A stretch of 64,000 bases of DNA, taken from Triatoma infestans. Taxonomy: Eukaryota; Arthropoda; Insecta; Hemiptera; Reduviidae. Below the pieces are notes generated by a model that was not told where the DNA came from, ran no database searches, and worked only from the letters and a program-made list of their open reading frames with translations. Below, in pieces: positions 24,104 to 36,104 of the stretch (position 1 is its first letter; every line of letters begins with the position of its first letter). A program made the position numbers and the translations under genes. The DNA is taken from the NCBI GenBank assembly GCA_011037195.1, contig JAAEAF010001105.1:174732-238731 (forward strand), in the 5' to 3' direction.

Positions 24104-24515
24104 ATGGAATCTTTGTCGGAAAAAGGTAAAAAAATACTGATAATTGACCGTTATAAGTTTTCCTTTCATAAATTATTAGTCGGTGGTTTAAAAAGATGGA
24201 AATGTACAAAACGTGGTTGTAAAGCTTTTGTAAAAACAAATAGTGATAATGCGGTAATTGAATCACGTTTCAATCATAATCACGTGCCTATAGAAAGTAA
24301 TTTATTGAGACGACAGATTATCATGAGCACACTGAGAAGAGATCCTCAAAGAAATGATGATGACACTACAACATTATCTAGAGATGAACAACATTATCAC
24401 CAGTACGAGGAATATGGCGGAGGCAGTGTTCATCAACAACAGAATGAACCATATGAAGAACTTGTTAGCGGTTTTGATGAAGATTATAGTTATCAATATG
24501 TTACCAGTGAATATG
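24104..24515 (+). CDS. Alternative first exon: FLYWCH zinc finger (copy 1)
   Basis: It encodes 137 residues plus one base. Residues 5-60 form a FLYWCH finger: a leading GKKILIIDRYKF strand, W32, C34, C39 and the HNH pair H58/H60. FLYWCH domains are related to the DNA-binding domain of Mutator-type transposases and occur in mod(mdg4) isoforms, where they bind DNA or partner proteins. Residues 75-137 are polar, rich in Asp, Glu, Gln and Tyr, and unstructured in appearance. An in-frame TAA lies seven bases before the ATG, so this must be an initiating exon. The donor TATG|GTAAGT is strong and phase 1; the unspliced frame would stop two codons on. It differs in the finger from copy 2 at 43700 but keeps EKGK-IL and the spacing. 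Confidence 0.85.
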
Positions 24516-25070
24516 GTAAGTGAATATTTTATTACAAAAAAAAGAAGAAAAGATATGTTTTATTCAAACAGGCTTTGATAGTTCGGAAAAGTAGTTGAAT
24601 AGAAGGTCAAAAGAATTCATTATCGAGTTGGTCTTTTGACCTTTGAAACGATAAAGTCGTTTAAAATTCACAAATCAGGCTTTCTCATCCCAGTGAATTC
24701 AAATTAACCTTCTTGATTTGAAGATAACAAGGCAGTTTTCACGTAATTGGTCAAAAATTGCACGATCTCCTGTAAATCTATGCGCACATGGGAATGACCT
24801 GATTTGGGTGGGAAATATTATCAAAAAAATAATCATTTTAAAATGAACATTCTATTTATAATTAAATAAATAAAAAAAAAGAAAACGGATTTTTTTTAAG
24901 AAATTATCACTTTACAAAATAAAAATGAATTTATTTTAATTAAAACACAGTATGAGAGAATTTTAAATGAAAGTTTTACATTTAAAAAAACCCGGCAAAA
25001 CACAATCAGCTGCGCAGTGATCGGCTGAAAAAAAATAAAAACAGAAAAAAGAAAGCCTATAGAAGGCCGT
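24516..25070. other. AT-rich intronic stretch
   Basis: No gene and no complete repeat is seen. Confidence 0.4.
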
Positions 25071-25200
25071 GGCATGATTAGAAGTGCCCAAGTGACGCTC
25101 TGGCAAGACGCGCGCCATTACTGTGTTCTATTGGGTTGAACTGTGGGCAGTAGATTAGCTGTGTATTAATGTGACGCGCCTGGGCTATAACTTTGATTTG
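25071..25200. promoter_or_regulatory. GC-richer patch, possible promoter
   Basis: CpG-containing sequence in AT-rich surroundings, with GACGCGCGCCATTACTG and GTGACGCGCC. The GCCAT core and the nearby GCGC recur in the patch at 35560-35650. No coding exon is recognised downstream. Confidence 0.2.
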
Positions 25201-25934
25201 GTGTTTTAGTTGATAATTATTAATTTAAAAAACAAAACATATTATGTTGTTACATTAACACGAACTTTTAGAATTTCGTACAACGGTCGGTTTTGGGGAA
25301 GTATGTTGTATGCACATTTTGATTCAGTCAGTGAAAGTAAATGAACTGTCTTGAGTTAGTACAATGTTTTCACACTCTCATACACAACACACACACACAT
25401 ACACACACCCCTCTTTCTTACTGTGTTTACAAATGCAAATTTACGGTTAATAGTTTTTGTTTTAATAAAATTTAAGTAATTTATAATTAATTCAAATAAA
25501 ATTATTTTGAATACCTTTTAAATTTTCGAATTAATAAATTTTAAAACTCTGTTCTCATTTTGAAATTCTCACAGTTCTGATGGTTTTTGTTGATTAAAAC
25601 TTGTTGAATTTTTAGCAAATGTTTAATTGCTTTTAATATTATTGATGTTGTAGTTGATACATAACAATGTCTTATAATATGGCACTTTAATGGGAAACGT
25701 AATGTCGGCTCCCAGAACCTCCCTAAATTGAATTTGCCCCAAAATATTCAATTAAAGATGTTGGGGCTACGTGTATGAAGGGTTATTCAGAAATCTAAAG
25801 AAAATCATTAGACCCGTTTCTAAGAAACTCCATTTAATAAATGGATGCATCCGGTGGCGTGATTTCGGCCCTTACCTTACTGTTATATTCCTTGATGGTA
25901 CCCCCCCCCCCAATCATGTTGAGTATTTTGCTTT
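25201..25934. other. AT-rich non-coding stretch
   Basis: A CA microsatellite is at about 25384-25410. A C run near 25903 and a short family-R-like piece at about 25690-25840 (GGGAAACGTAATG, GAAATCTAAAGAAAATCATT) are present. No gene. Confidence 0.4.
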
Positions 25935-26850
25935 TTACTTTTTTTTAACTGAGAAGTATTGCGATCGTGCCAAATTTTCGATATCGAGTTCTTCCTGGAA
26001 ATAAATGTTTTGAGGTGCTCTGAGTCCAAAAAATGGTTTTTAGAAAATAGTCTCTCTCTGACTTCCTCTCTCTTTCTCATTGTGTGTATGTATGTATGTG
26101 AACAGCATAGATCAAAAACAAAAATGGAATCAGTCAGGAACTTGCCTGTAAAAATTCTTCAACCTTAGTGAATAGATTGATCAGTTTTATGCGATTTTCT
26201 CGAAAACGACGCCAAGTATTTCCTTTATACTAAGTATATCGATTACACATGCAAAAAGCTACAACGTTTATTCGAAACATTCCTCCAGAAAAATTCATTT
26301 AAAGTGTTTTTTGGGAAAGGGGCGGGGTTACGTTTTCCTCTAAAGTGCTATTTTAGTTTATTTTACAATTCTATCACCCAAATAATATTATCAGAGACAT
26401 TTTCCGCGGTAGCCTGCTTAATTTTGTGGACATCCACAACAGGCTACCACGGAAAATGTCTCTGATGGTTTCCAGCTCTGCGGAACCAACTATCACAATA
26501 AATAATATTAATTAGAATCAAATATGTTGTCAAAATTCTGGGTTTAAAGAAAATCGATTGACCGGAAGTGCGTTATTACTGAAGTAATTTCAGTTTTCTA
26601 CGATTTTATCCATAAAAACATTTACGGATTTCATTAAATTTGTTGCACTAACTATGAATACAGAGACCTATCACTTTTGCTGGGAGTTTCATCTCGAGAA
26701 AGTTCATTTTATTAAGTTTAAATTCTTTAGCTGATATAATATTGAAGAACCAAACAGTAAAAATTATAATTTTGATAAAGGATTGTCACTGAGACCTGTA
26801 AACTGCAATAAGAGAAAGTTGTGTGAGTGTTTCACACCAAATTTATGAAT
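25935..26850 (-). repeat. Family R, near full-length copy with nested hairpin
   Basis: Begins AGAAGTATTGCGATCGTGCC, runs through TTTCTCGAAAACGACGCC, GGTTACGTTTTCCTCTAAAG and GATTGACCGGAAGTGCG, and ends GCAATAAGAGAAAGTTGTGT plus GTGTTTCACACCAAATT. The hairpin element is inserted at about 26391. Confidence 0.8.
26391..26466. mobile_element. Compact hairpin element
   Basis: TCAGAGACATTTTCCGCGGT followed by AGCCTG is mirrored by CAGGCTACC and ACGGAAAATGTCTCTGA, giving arms of 26 bases with one mismatch around a spacer of about 24. Shares ends and the following TTTCCAGCTCTGCGG tail with the longer hairpins at 50.0 and 61.8 kb; the central CCGAAACCGGTCG section is missing. Confidence 0.8.
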
Positions 26851-27530
26851 AATGATGTTCCTGTTTATATTCAAGACTGAAAACCTTTTTCTTTCGTACT
26901 CAGGGCTTCATTAAAATGTAAACTCAATGTCGAAATCTACACGAATATAACAATTCCTTTTAAACAAAGTAGCAAAAATTTAAAAAAAAAAAAAGGTGCG
27001 GTACAAAATTTAATTCTAAGTAATGCAGAATACACTTCATAGCCCCACATTTATTGTTGTGTTTGTGGACACAGGTATATTAAAGTGTTATTGTTCGTGT
27101 TGTGAAATGCTTTGAACCTAAACGAACATTCACCTGAACTTACTTTTGTTAAAAAAGTTTCATATATATATAGCAAAAAGTTTAAACGCGGACATTAAAT
27201 TTTATTCATCTACCTCTCAATTATGTTTTATTAACAATTTTTTTGTCTAATAATTAAATTTAATTACATTTAAATTAGATTCATATTTTTAATACTGTTA
27301 AAAATGAAGTATAAAGTATATTAAATTGGTTAATATAAAATTAATATTAATTCGCGAAATATTTATATACCTAAATGTTCAGGAATTATCTTTACTTACA
27401 AGTGTTTTTTGTTTTCTTTTCTCTCAAGCACATTATTGTACTTTAAACGCATAATTATCTATCACTTTTATTTGTTACATTTTCCCTTGAGTCTGGAAAA
27501 TTGGTATTTAAAAAATTATTTTGCATGATT
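26851..27530. other. AT-rich non-coding stretch
   Basis: A short family-R tail piece lies near 26880-26960. The rest is AT-rich with no gene. Confidence 0.4.
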
Positions 27531-27930
27531 AATAATTGTGTCTGTGTTTGGTCAGCATAACTTAAAAACGGAAAGACGGAGAAACTTCCAATTTGATAAT
27601 TCGTTGGAAGTTCTACCAAAGGAGCCGAAATAATGTTTTGATGAACCGGAAGTACCACTTTACTGAATCGATGTTCTTATTTTATCGCGATTTTCTCGTA
27701 AATAGCTCAATCGATTTTCTTTAAAGTTTGCTACAAGTTTTATTTGAAACATTTCTCCGGGAAAATTTATTCAAGAAGTGACTTATGGGAGGGGCGGCGT
27801 TAGGATTTCCTCTCAAACGCTATTTTGGATTCCGTCATCTATGTAAAATAATTAGAATTAATGATGCCGCCAAAATTCCGTTTTTTAGGAGAAGCAGTTG
27901 ACTGGTGCACTTTATTGTATAGTATTTTTC
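27531..27930 (-). repeat. Family R, partial copy
   Basis: Shows CATAACTTAAAAACGGAAAG, AACCGGAAGTACCACTTTAC, CGATTTTCTCGTAAATAGC and GCGTTAGGATTTCCTCTC. Confidence 0.65.
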
Positions 27931-28052
27931 ATTCCAGCAACTTGCTTTATAGGTTTCATTAATCGTGGTTAGCAGATATTTAGCGATAGCATTTAAAAAT
28001 TAGAATATTTATTATAAGGCTTTTTACCACAGCTAGTTTTTGAAATCTATTG

Positions 28053-28275
28053 TGTATTAGCGCAGCGGTTAGCGCACTGGACTCCCACGCGGAGGTCCCA
28101 GGTTCGAGTCCAGCTGTGCTGCCCTTAGATTTTTTTTCTTCCTAGGAGCCCCTACAGCTCACTGTCCGGTGTTGGACAGGGTTATCTGTAACGAGAGAAC
28201 ACTGTCCGGAGGCCGGCAGTGCACTGAGAAGGCTCCGGGCGCCAATGACCACAGGTGTTGGCGCGCCTTAAATTA
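28053..28275 (+). mobile_element. tRNA-derived SINE, copy 2
   Basis: The clearest tRNA-like head of the four: TAGCGCAGCGGTTAGCGCAC (A box) and AGGTTCGAGTCC (B box), followed by the shared body. It ends GCGCGCCTTAAATTATAC without a long A tail. The 5' G-rich leader of the other copies is replaced by other sequence. Confidence 0.85.
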
Positions 28276-28565
28276 TACATAACCTAACACTTTTGTTTAA
28301 AAAATGTTTTTCCGAGAATGTTCATTTGAAGCGTGTTTTGGAGGAGGGGCGAGATTTTGCTTTCCTCAAAAAAGTCGATTTATTATCTTGAAACCTGTGT
28401 TTCCGGTGAAAATTCTGTTACAAAACTCAAAATACGCACAGGAGTAACAGAAAGTAAAAAAATCTGTTGTGAAACAGTTTACTATGATGAGGGGCCTTCA
28501 AAACATCTATTTCCGGTGGAAATTCTATTTGGAAAAGTTTAACACGATTACAGGAAAATACTTTT
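28276..28565. repeat. Family R, two end fragments
   Basis: Shows GAGATTTTGCTTTCCTCAAA and then GGAGTAACAGAAAGTAAAAA directly followed by ATCTGTTGTGAAACAG, the head-to-tail junction of two copies. A second CATCTATTTCCGGTGGAAAT piece follows. Confidence 0.6.
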
Positions 28566-29420
28566 TAAAGCAGTGAAAAAAGAAAAAGAAGAAAACATTT
28601 TTTTTTTAAATCGTTTATTTTTCTAACTATTTAGCGTTAGCATTTAAAAATTAGAATATTTATTACAAGGCATTTTATTATATGAAATCTGTTATGGTTT
28701 TTCTTTAGTACAGAGTCGTTAAAAAAACACACCATTTCTTTTTTATTTCGTACTGTACTAAAAAATTACTGTCTCCAAATTATGTTTACTTTCCGTGATC
28801 ATTTGGATTGGTTTGTCTGATAGAAAAAGTTATGAAGAAAACTTTATAGTTTACATGATCTAATTTTTTTTTTCCTAGTTGAACAGTAAATTAATTTTTT
28901 TTTTCTTTCTGCGACTAATTTTTATTAGTGCACGTTAGACATTAGAAAGTTCGGCTATAATTTAACGGAAGCCATTATTTATTTATTAAACATACACACA
29001 CCATACCAAGAGGACCATCTTTACATATCCGTTTTCTTTTATATCCCCTCCCTTTTTATAATTATATAGAAAGTGTTTTTCTTAGGAAAAAACAAAAAGA
29101 ACCCATTGTTTTCATGTATTCATAATAACCAAAATAAAGAAAGAGTTTATAAATATGAATCCCTTTCTCCCCCTCCCATTTTTATATTATGACAACTTTT
29201 CTCTTTTTGATAATCATTTCCTTATTTTTCTCTCGATTAAACAATTTCTTTCCTCGTTTCTTTTTTCTCTCTCTCTTACAGCCATAAAAGAAAGAAATCC
29301 AATTTGTATCAAATTCACTATAATGTTTTTACACCGAAAATATCTCTACGAATAAGGGGGAAAAAAAAATTTACAGCGAAAAATCTATATGTACATTAGG
29401 GGTCGGACAAAAAAACTTTT
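28566..29420. other. AT-rich non-coding stretch
   Basis: T-rich tracts and a CTCTCTCTT run near 29265. No gene is supported. Confidence 0.4.
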
Positions 29421-31680
29421 GATCAGTATCCGTTATCCAGAACTGCGACTCTGCTGAATGTTTTTTCTTTTTTTTCGCGATTTTCTGAAAAGGGCTACAG
29501 AATCTCTTTTAACTTTGTATACTGTCTGCACACATAAATAGCTATCACTGATTCTCTTTTAACTTTGTATACTGTCTGCACACATAAATAGCTGTCACTG
29601 ATTCTCTTTTAACTCTGTATACTGTCTGCACACATAAATAGCTATCACTAATTCTCTTTTAACTCTGTATATTGTCTACACACATAAATAGCGATCACTG
29701 ATTCCCTTTTAACTTTGTATACTGTCTGCACACATAAATAGCTATCACTAATTCTCTTTTAACTCTGTATATTGTCTACACACATAAATAGCGATCACTG
29801 ATTCCCTTTTAACTTTGTATACTGTCTGCACACATAAATAGCTATCACTAATTCTCTTTTAACTCTGTATACTGTACACACATAAATAGCTATCACTGAT
29901 TCCCTTTTAACTTTGTATACTGTCTACACACATAAATAGCTGTCACTGATTCTCTTTTAACTCTGTATATTGTCTACACACATAAATAGCTGTCACTGAT
30001 TCTCTTTTAACTTTGTATACTGTCTGCACACATAAATAGCTGTCACTGATTCTCTTTTAACTCTGTATACTGTCTGCACACATAAATAGCTATCACTAAT
30101 TCTCTTTTAACTCTGTATATTGTCTACACACATAAATAGCGATCACTGATTCCCTTTTAACTTTGTGTACTGTCTGCACACATAAATAGCTATCACTAAT
30201 TCTCTTTTAACTCTGTATATTGTCTACACACATAAATAGCGATCACTGATTCCCTTTTAACTTTGTATACTGTACACACATAAATAGCTATCACTAATTC
30301 TCTTTTAACTCTGTATATTGTCTACACACATAAATAGCTGTCGCTGATTCTCTTTTAACTTTGTATACTGTCTACACACATAAATAGCTATCACTAATTC
30401 TCTTTTAACTCTGTATATTGTCTACACACATAAATAGCTATCACTAATTCTCTTTTAACTCTGTATATTGTCTACACACATAAATAGCGATCACTGATTC
30501 CCTTTTAACTTTGTATACTGTCTGCACACATAAATAGCTGTCACTAATTCTCTTTTAACTCTGTATACTGTCTACACACATAAATAGCTGTCACTAATTC
30601 TCTTTTAACTCTGTCTACACACATAAATAGCTATCACTAATTCCTTTTAACTTGTATATTGTCTACACACATAAATAGCGATCACTGATTCCCTTTTAAC
30701 TTTGTATACTGTCTGCACACATAAATAGCTGTCACTAATTCTCTTTTAACTCTGTATACTGTCTACACACATAAATAGCTGTCACTAATTCTCTTTTAAC
30801 TCTGTATACTGTCTACACACATAAATAGCTATCACTAATTCTCTTTTAACTCTGTATACTGTCTACACACATAAATAGCTGTCACTAATTCTCTTTTAAC
30901 TCTGTATACTGTCTACACACATAAATAGCTATCACTAATTCTCTTTTAACTCTGTATACTGTCTACACACATAAATAGCTGTCACTAATTCTCTTTTAAC
31001 TCTGTATACTGTCTACACACATAAATAGCGATCACTGATTCCCTTTTAACTCTGTATACTGTCTACACACATAAATAGCGATCACTGATTCTCTTTTAAC
31101 TTTGTATACTGTCTGCACACATAAATAGCTATCACTAATTCTCTTTTAACTTTGTATACTGTCTGCACACATAAATAGCGATCCATGATTCTCTTTTAAC
31201 TTTGTGATACTGTCTGGCCCACCCATAAATAGCTATCACTAATTCTCTTTAACTCTGTATACTGTCTACACACATAAATAGCTATCACTGATTCTCTTTT
31301 AACTTTGTATACTGTCTACACACATAAATAGCTATCACTATTCACGGGACAATTTTTGTTTGTAGTGTTCTGTGGAGGGGGCAGTAAAGTTCAGCTTTCC
31401 TTTTCAAGTGTCACTAAAATATATGGTTCTGCCATCTATATAGTATTTTAGGTAACTTCAGTGCATTGCAAGAATTCCAAGTTCAGTAGAAAATCTTCCG
31501 TTGTGAAGCAAACTTTTCAAACATGTATTTCTGGGAAAAGCTTCTTCTTCTTCTTTCAGCATTTCCTATTTTTCTGCGGACCTCTTTAAACAGATTATCT
31601 TTTGAGTGAAAAACACAATTTAGAAATTTCGCAAGATCACAATTTGTTACAGCTATAAGAGAAAGTTAAAAAAAAAAAAT
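29421..31680 (-). repeat. Family R copy that contains the minisatellite
   Basis: The left flank has TTTTCGCGATTTTCTG and AAAGGGCTACAG. The right flank resumes with TTCACGGGACAATTTTTG, GGGGGCAGTAAAG and GGTTCTGCCATCTATATAG, the expected continuation of the family. Text at 31540-31680 is in the other orientation and ends ATAAGAGAAAGTT. Confidence 0.65.
29497..31340. repeat. 50-bp minisatellite, about 37 units
   Basis: The unit contains TCTCTTTTAACTTTGTATAC, TGTCTACACACATAAATAGC and TATCACTGAT, and repeats every 50 bases with few indels. The unit equals an internal segment of family R (compare 12675-12725). Variants (GCTATCACTA, GCGATCACTG, GCTGTCACTA; TTTGTATACTG or CTCTGTATATTG) alternate in ordered groups, giving a 100-bp higher-order repeat at 29690-29880 and 30110-30300. 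Shortened units occur near 29865, 30265 and 30610-30660. Confidence 0.95.
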
Positions 31681-32200
31681 CTGGTATGAAACACTCACAC
31701 AACTTTCTCTTACTTCAGTTCTCAAAATATATTAACAAATGTTATAGTTTGTGTACCAAATTTAATGAAATTCGTCCAAAACTGAAAAAAAACTGTTGAG
31801 TAAAAGCGCACTTCCGGTTTACTAATTTTCTTGAAAAACGGAATTTTGGCCATCTATTTACTTCTAATTAAGTATGTTTGGATGATAGAATTTATAATCA
31901 ACTATGATAGCACTCCCCTCTCCAAAAGTGCCCTTAAATGAATTTTGCCAGAGAAATGTTTTGAATAAAAGTTGTAGACCTTTGTTATGTGTAGTTTGTA
32001 TAGGAAGTTTCAAGAAAATCGTCGGAGCCATTTTTGAGAAAATCGCACAAAGTAAAAAAAACTAGTAAAGTGGTACTTCCGGTTGAGGAATTTTGACGGA
32101 TAACATACTGTCAGATCCCATGGAGATATCTAAACGGAATATGAAGTTTCAACTTTCTATGGTTTTTCGTTTTCGAGCTATGCTGTTCACATTCATTCAT

Positions 32201-32245
<45 letters not shown>

Positions 32246-32362
32246 ATTTCCTAAAAACCACTTTTTTGGACTCAAAACGGATATTTCCGGTGAAAACTCG
32301 ATATCGAAAATTTGACACGATTACAATACTTCCTCTTTCTATGAGTAAGTGAAAGTAAAAAA
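31681..32362 (+). repeat. Family R, full-length compact copy
   Basis: Begins TCTGGTATGAAACACTCACA, contains GCACTTCCGGTTTACTAATT, a second TACTTCCGGTTGAGGAATTT, CACTTTTTTGGACTC and GACACGATTACAATACTTCC, and ends ATGAGTAAGTGAAAGT. A CA microsatellite spans about 32206-32243. One of the best copies for defining both ends. Confidence 0.85.
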
Positions 32363-33104
32363 TTAAAAGCCCGACAAAATACGTACGACAAATTGTAGTG
32401 AGAAACGACGGAGAAAGATAAATCATAACGAAATGTTCATAGATCGACAGATTTCGATAATTAAGTGACCAACAAATAAAATAATAACGGGAAAAGTATT
32501 TAAATGAACGATAAAATAATATGTAATTCCAAGGTTATTACTTGTGTCGTATATTATGTTATTCATGTTAGTTAGGTTAGGTTGTGTTTATCACATGTAC
32601 TCTACTTGCTTTTGTTTTATTTTTTCTATAGCAACTTTGTTATCATAATATTGATAGCAGCGTAAGTGATTATACAATACAACAAATGTTTAGTTATTAC
32701 AATGATGGTGAACCTTTTGGATAAGTAGTTCAAAATTGATATTACTTTCCTTTATATGAACAGCCTATAAGTTCAATATTCTTATTTGTTTAATTATAAA
32801 AGTTAAAATATAATGCACTTTAATAATTTATGCAAAATAATATTACGTATTTTATTTAGATTGAGAGTACGGTACTTTAATAACTTATCTCTTTACTTTA
32901 ATAACTTATCTTTAATATTATCTTTGCCAATGAATTGTTCATTAATATTGATTGAATTAAAACGATTAAGATTGATTATTGATTAAAACGACTTTTAAAC
33001 AAATAAATTTTTTGTTTTAAACACAAAATTTTAAAATATTTGTTTCTTATTTCGCCGAAAGAGAAGCAGAGAGTGAAACAATCAAGACCAGCCACCAGAT
33101 CGCT
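32363..33104. other. AT-rich non-coding stretch
   Basis: No gene or recognised repeat is seen. Confidence 0.4.
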
Positions 33105-33186
33105 ATGTTATACATACATATATTGTGTCCTGTGTGCGAAAAACTAACAGAAAATGCAATTAAACCTAAAAATTGCTTTAATAACA
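33105..33186 (+). CDS. Weak candidate short first exon
   Basis: An ATG frame of 27 codons plus one base, containing LCPVCEKLTENAIKPKNC, ends at AACA|GTAAAT in phase 1. The C-x2-C then a later C is finger-like but incomplete, and the frame continues only briefly in the other direction. The upstream 45 bases are GC-richer. The donor is mediocre. It may well be chance. Confidence 0.15.
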
Positions 33187-33904
33187 GTAAATTAATTTTT
33201 TTTTTTTCGGTGCACACAACATCATTTGCTGCAGTCTGCTGCTTGTCTTTAGAAAACTTACTTATTTGTCTTGCTAAGTATCTATTTTATCCGTTAATTG
33301 TGACACTTTTGTCGTGCTGAATATTTACCGTTAGATGATGGATATATATTTTGTAGTGTAATGTTTCTTTAATAATAATTTTTTTTTTCATACAAAGTTT
33401 CGGTTTAGTTTATCGTCGAGGGAAGTATGTTTAGTTTGTTTTTGTAAAACGACGCAAAAAGTGGAAATATATCCGCTCAAAGTTAAATGGACTGTCGGAG
33501 CGGAAAGTTGGATACGGAGTTTTAGAAGAGTGTAAGCAACCCCGGGTACACTGCATGAGCTTAACTGCTAATTTACACTCGTCTATGTTTACACTCTGTA
33601 CACCTTCTACTGTTTCGTAGACTTTTTTTTTGTATTTATTTTGTAAAATAATGGAATTTTCTATTGTACGTTATTGTCCTTTAAGTAAATTAATTTTTTT
33701 TTTCCTTATATTATTTATCCAAGCATGAAGAATGGACGACTTAGTCTATCATTTTCTACCTCTATAAGTAGTGGTGCATTGTTTTTTCTTTTATAAACGC
33801 TGTGCTAGCGTTCCTCTTCTGGCGGACTTGTACTAAACATGTAGATGTCGTAATTTTCCCTACTCTCTAGCTATTTCCTTTACCATTATTTCTTCATGTC
33901 TCCA
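33187..33904. other. Non-coding, GC-richer patch inside
   Basis: 33440-33640 is GC-richer and repeat-free (GACTGTCGGAGCGGAAAG, ACCCCGGGTACACTGC) and might be a promoter. No coding exon is recognised. Confidence 0.3.
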
Positions 33905-34925
33905 TGAACTTTCTCTAACTGCTGTAAGAGAAAGTCTTGCTATTAGGCCACATTTTCGGAACTAAATATTTATAAGACTTAAAGTAAATATTTTGAGACT
34001 TTCTTAGAATGAGAAAGTTTTTTTCAGAAATTGGTCTCTCTCACACATACTTCCTGTCGGCCTGCCCCCCCCCCCAAGGCAACATGTTAGTAAAAGTTTC
34101 ACATTTGAAGGAGATTTTTCTGTTAGAACTATTTCAGTTATAAGAAAAACAACATTTCAAAAATTTGACATGACCACAACATCAAGTCTTATAAAAGCAG
34201 AAACAGAAAGTTAAAGAAATAAAAAAATCTTGTGACTTTTGAAACTCACATGACTTTCTCCTGGAGAATCTAAACTTAATAAAATTACTTTTATGAGGAA
34301 AACCATACATTCCCCTTCCCCCCAAAACTTCTTTAAATCAACTTTCTTGGAAAACAGTTCCCAAGAAAAGTGAAAGGTCCCTGTATTCATAGTTAGGTAA
34401 CAAATTAATGAATTCCGTCGGGTTTTTTTAGGGATAAAATCGTAGAAAACTGAAATAACATTAGTAAAAACGCACTTCCGATAGATCAATTTTGACAACA
34501 TATTAAATTCTAATTAATATTATATAGATGCTAGAAATGAATAATTAACTAAAATAGCACTTTAGAGGAAAACATAATCCCTCCTTCCTCCCAAGAACCA
34601 ACTTTACAGAATTGTTCCGGAAAAAATGTTTCAAATAAAAAGTTGTAGCTTTGTGTATGTGTAATCGATATGCAAGTTTTAAAGAAAATCGTAGGAGCAT
34701 TTTTCGAGAAAAAAAAACCTGAAAAATCAGTTCAGTAAAGTGGGTTCTTCCGGTTGAGCAATTTCGACAGGTAAGTCCTGTCGGATTCCATGGTGTCTCA
34801 CGGACACACGGAATGTCAATTTTCAATTTTCTGTGATTTTTCGATTTGAGCTTTCCAGTGAAATCTCTATATCGAAAATTTGATACGATTACAGTACTTC
34901 CTCTAACAGAAGTTAGGGAAATACA
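33905..34925 (+). repeat. Family R, two copies head to tail
   Basis: The junction at about 34190-34260 reads AGCAGAAACAGAAAGTTAAA and then TCTTGTGACTTTTGAAACTC. The second copy has GCACTTTAGAGGAAAACATA, TTCTTCCGGTTGAGCAATTT and ends TTACAGTACTTCCTCTAACA. Confidence 0.7.
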
Positions 34926-36104
34926 AATAAAATAAGTCCAAAATTTTCCTACTTTAGAATATTGGCCTCGAATGCTGAATAGAGCTTCCGAGTTTAAAAT
35001 AATCTCTCCTTTGTATTACATTAATAATGTAGTGGGGGGAGAAAGGAATCACCTCAGTTAAACTTCACTGCAACCACATCAATAACCTCTACCAGTGTAA
35101 CCTACACCTATTCTTTCATAAAAGTGATGATTCGTTAGTACATGTTATGTACGGTGTGGTGTGCGAAATCCAGCTTTTTGCTATACCCTCTGCTGCAGCG
35201 AATTGTTAGCTAACGTTCTCACTTTTTGTAACATAGATTGTTACAGATTGTAAAATCAATCATGACAAGCATTTTCTGATTTTTACTTTATTGCTGAGGA
35301 AAATATGAAGAAAATAAACTAGAAATGATATTTGTTGACAGATAACCATCATTTTCGGGGCGGAAAAGATAAGGGTAATTATGGAGGTAACTATTTTTTT
35401 TTTTTTAATTTATCACTAAATTGGGCGAAATTTTAGTTAAAATTACAGCCTGAGCGTGTAATTTTTCTAAGTTAATTTCATTCAGTATTTTCTTAATTAA
35501 TTATAAAAATGAATAAATTGAAAAATTTAACTTAAAGTAGTAGCATTGAGCGAAGTTTGTGAGGTAGCCAGTTGTGCATGTCTGTACTGATGCCAACTTC
35601 GAGCCGCCATATTGCGCGTCATCACTGCTATAACCCGCCTTTGTCTTCCTTCAGTATTGCTTGCTCTTACAGTGTGTAGGTTATACATTTTTAGTACATT
35701 TCAAACAGTGTTTGTGTTTAGTACTTTAATTTATAAAATAGTAAATTGTGATAAATAGTTTTATTATTATTTTGTTTAATATATGACATCAGATTACGAA
35801 CGATTTGTGGTAAATACCATATTATTGAATATATATATATTAAATAATCATTTATCGTTCTTCGTCTCATTTCTAATTTAAGTATATACATATTTTCTAG
35901 GATATTATCAAATTAGGGATATTTAGATAAATAAAATATTCATAAATTCATTAAACAAACTTTGAACAACTTAATTCTGAGTATCTAAAAATATTTTATC
36001 AAATTCTCTCTTATTTATTACAAACATTTGATAGAGAACATTTTTATCATTTCTTACGAATTTATCATTAATATCTTGTATTTGTTTAACTTCTTCTTAG
36101 TCCC
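34926..36104. other. Non-coding; possible promoter patch at 35540-35720
   Basis: AT-rich except for 35540-35720, which has GAGCCGCCATATTGCGCG and an initiator-like CCTTCAGTATTGC. A tiny ATG frame at 35783 reaches GTGGTAAAT but in phase 0, unlike the confirmed exons, so it is not called. Confidence 0.3.

Noticed and set aside
24104..24523. Reading the FLYWCH and BED exons as 3' alternative exons of a mod(mdg4)-like gene
   Set aside because: Such exons need an acceptor upstream and a frame running in from it. Here in-frame stops sit just upstream of the ATGs, and good donors in a common phase sit at the ends. No BTB exon is present.
29497..31340. CRISPR-like array
   Set aside because: Units are contiguous with no unique spacers, and the source is a family-R segment in a eukaryotic genome.
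35783..35809. Mini-exon starting MTSDYERF
   Set aside because: Donor-like GTGGTAAAT would be phase 0, unlike every confirmed exon, and the frame is only nine codons.
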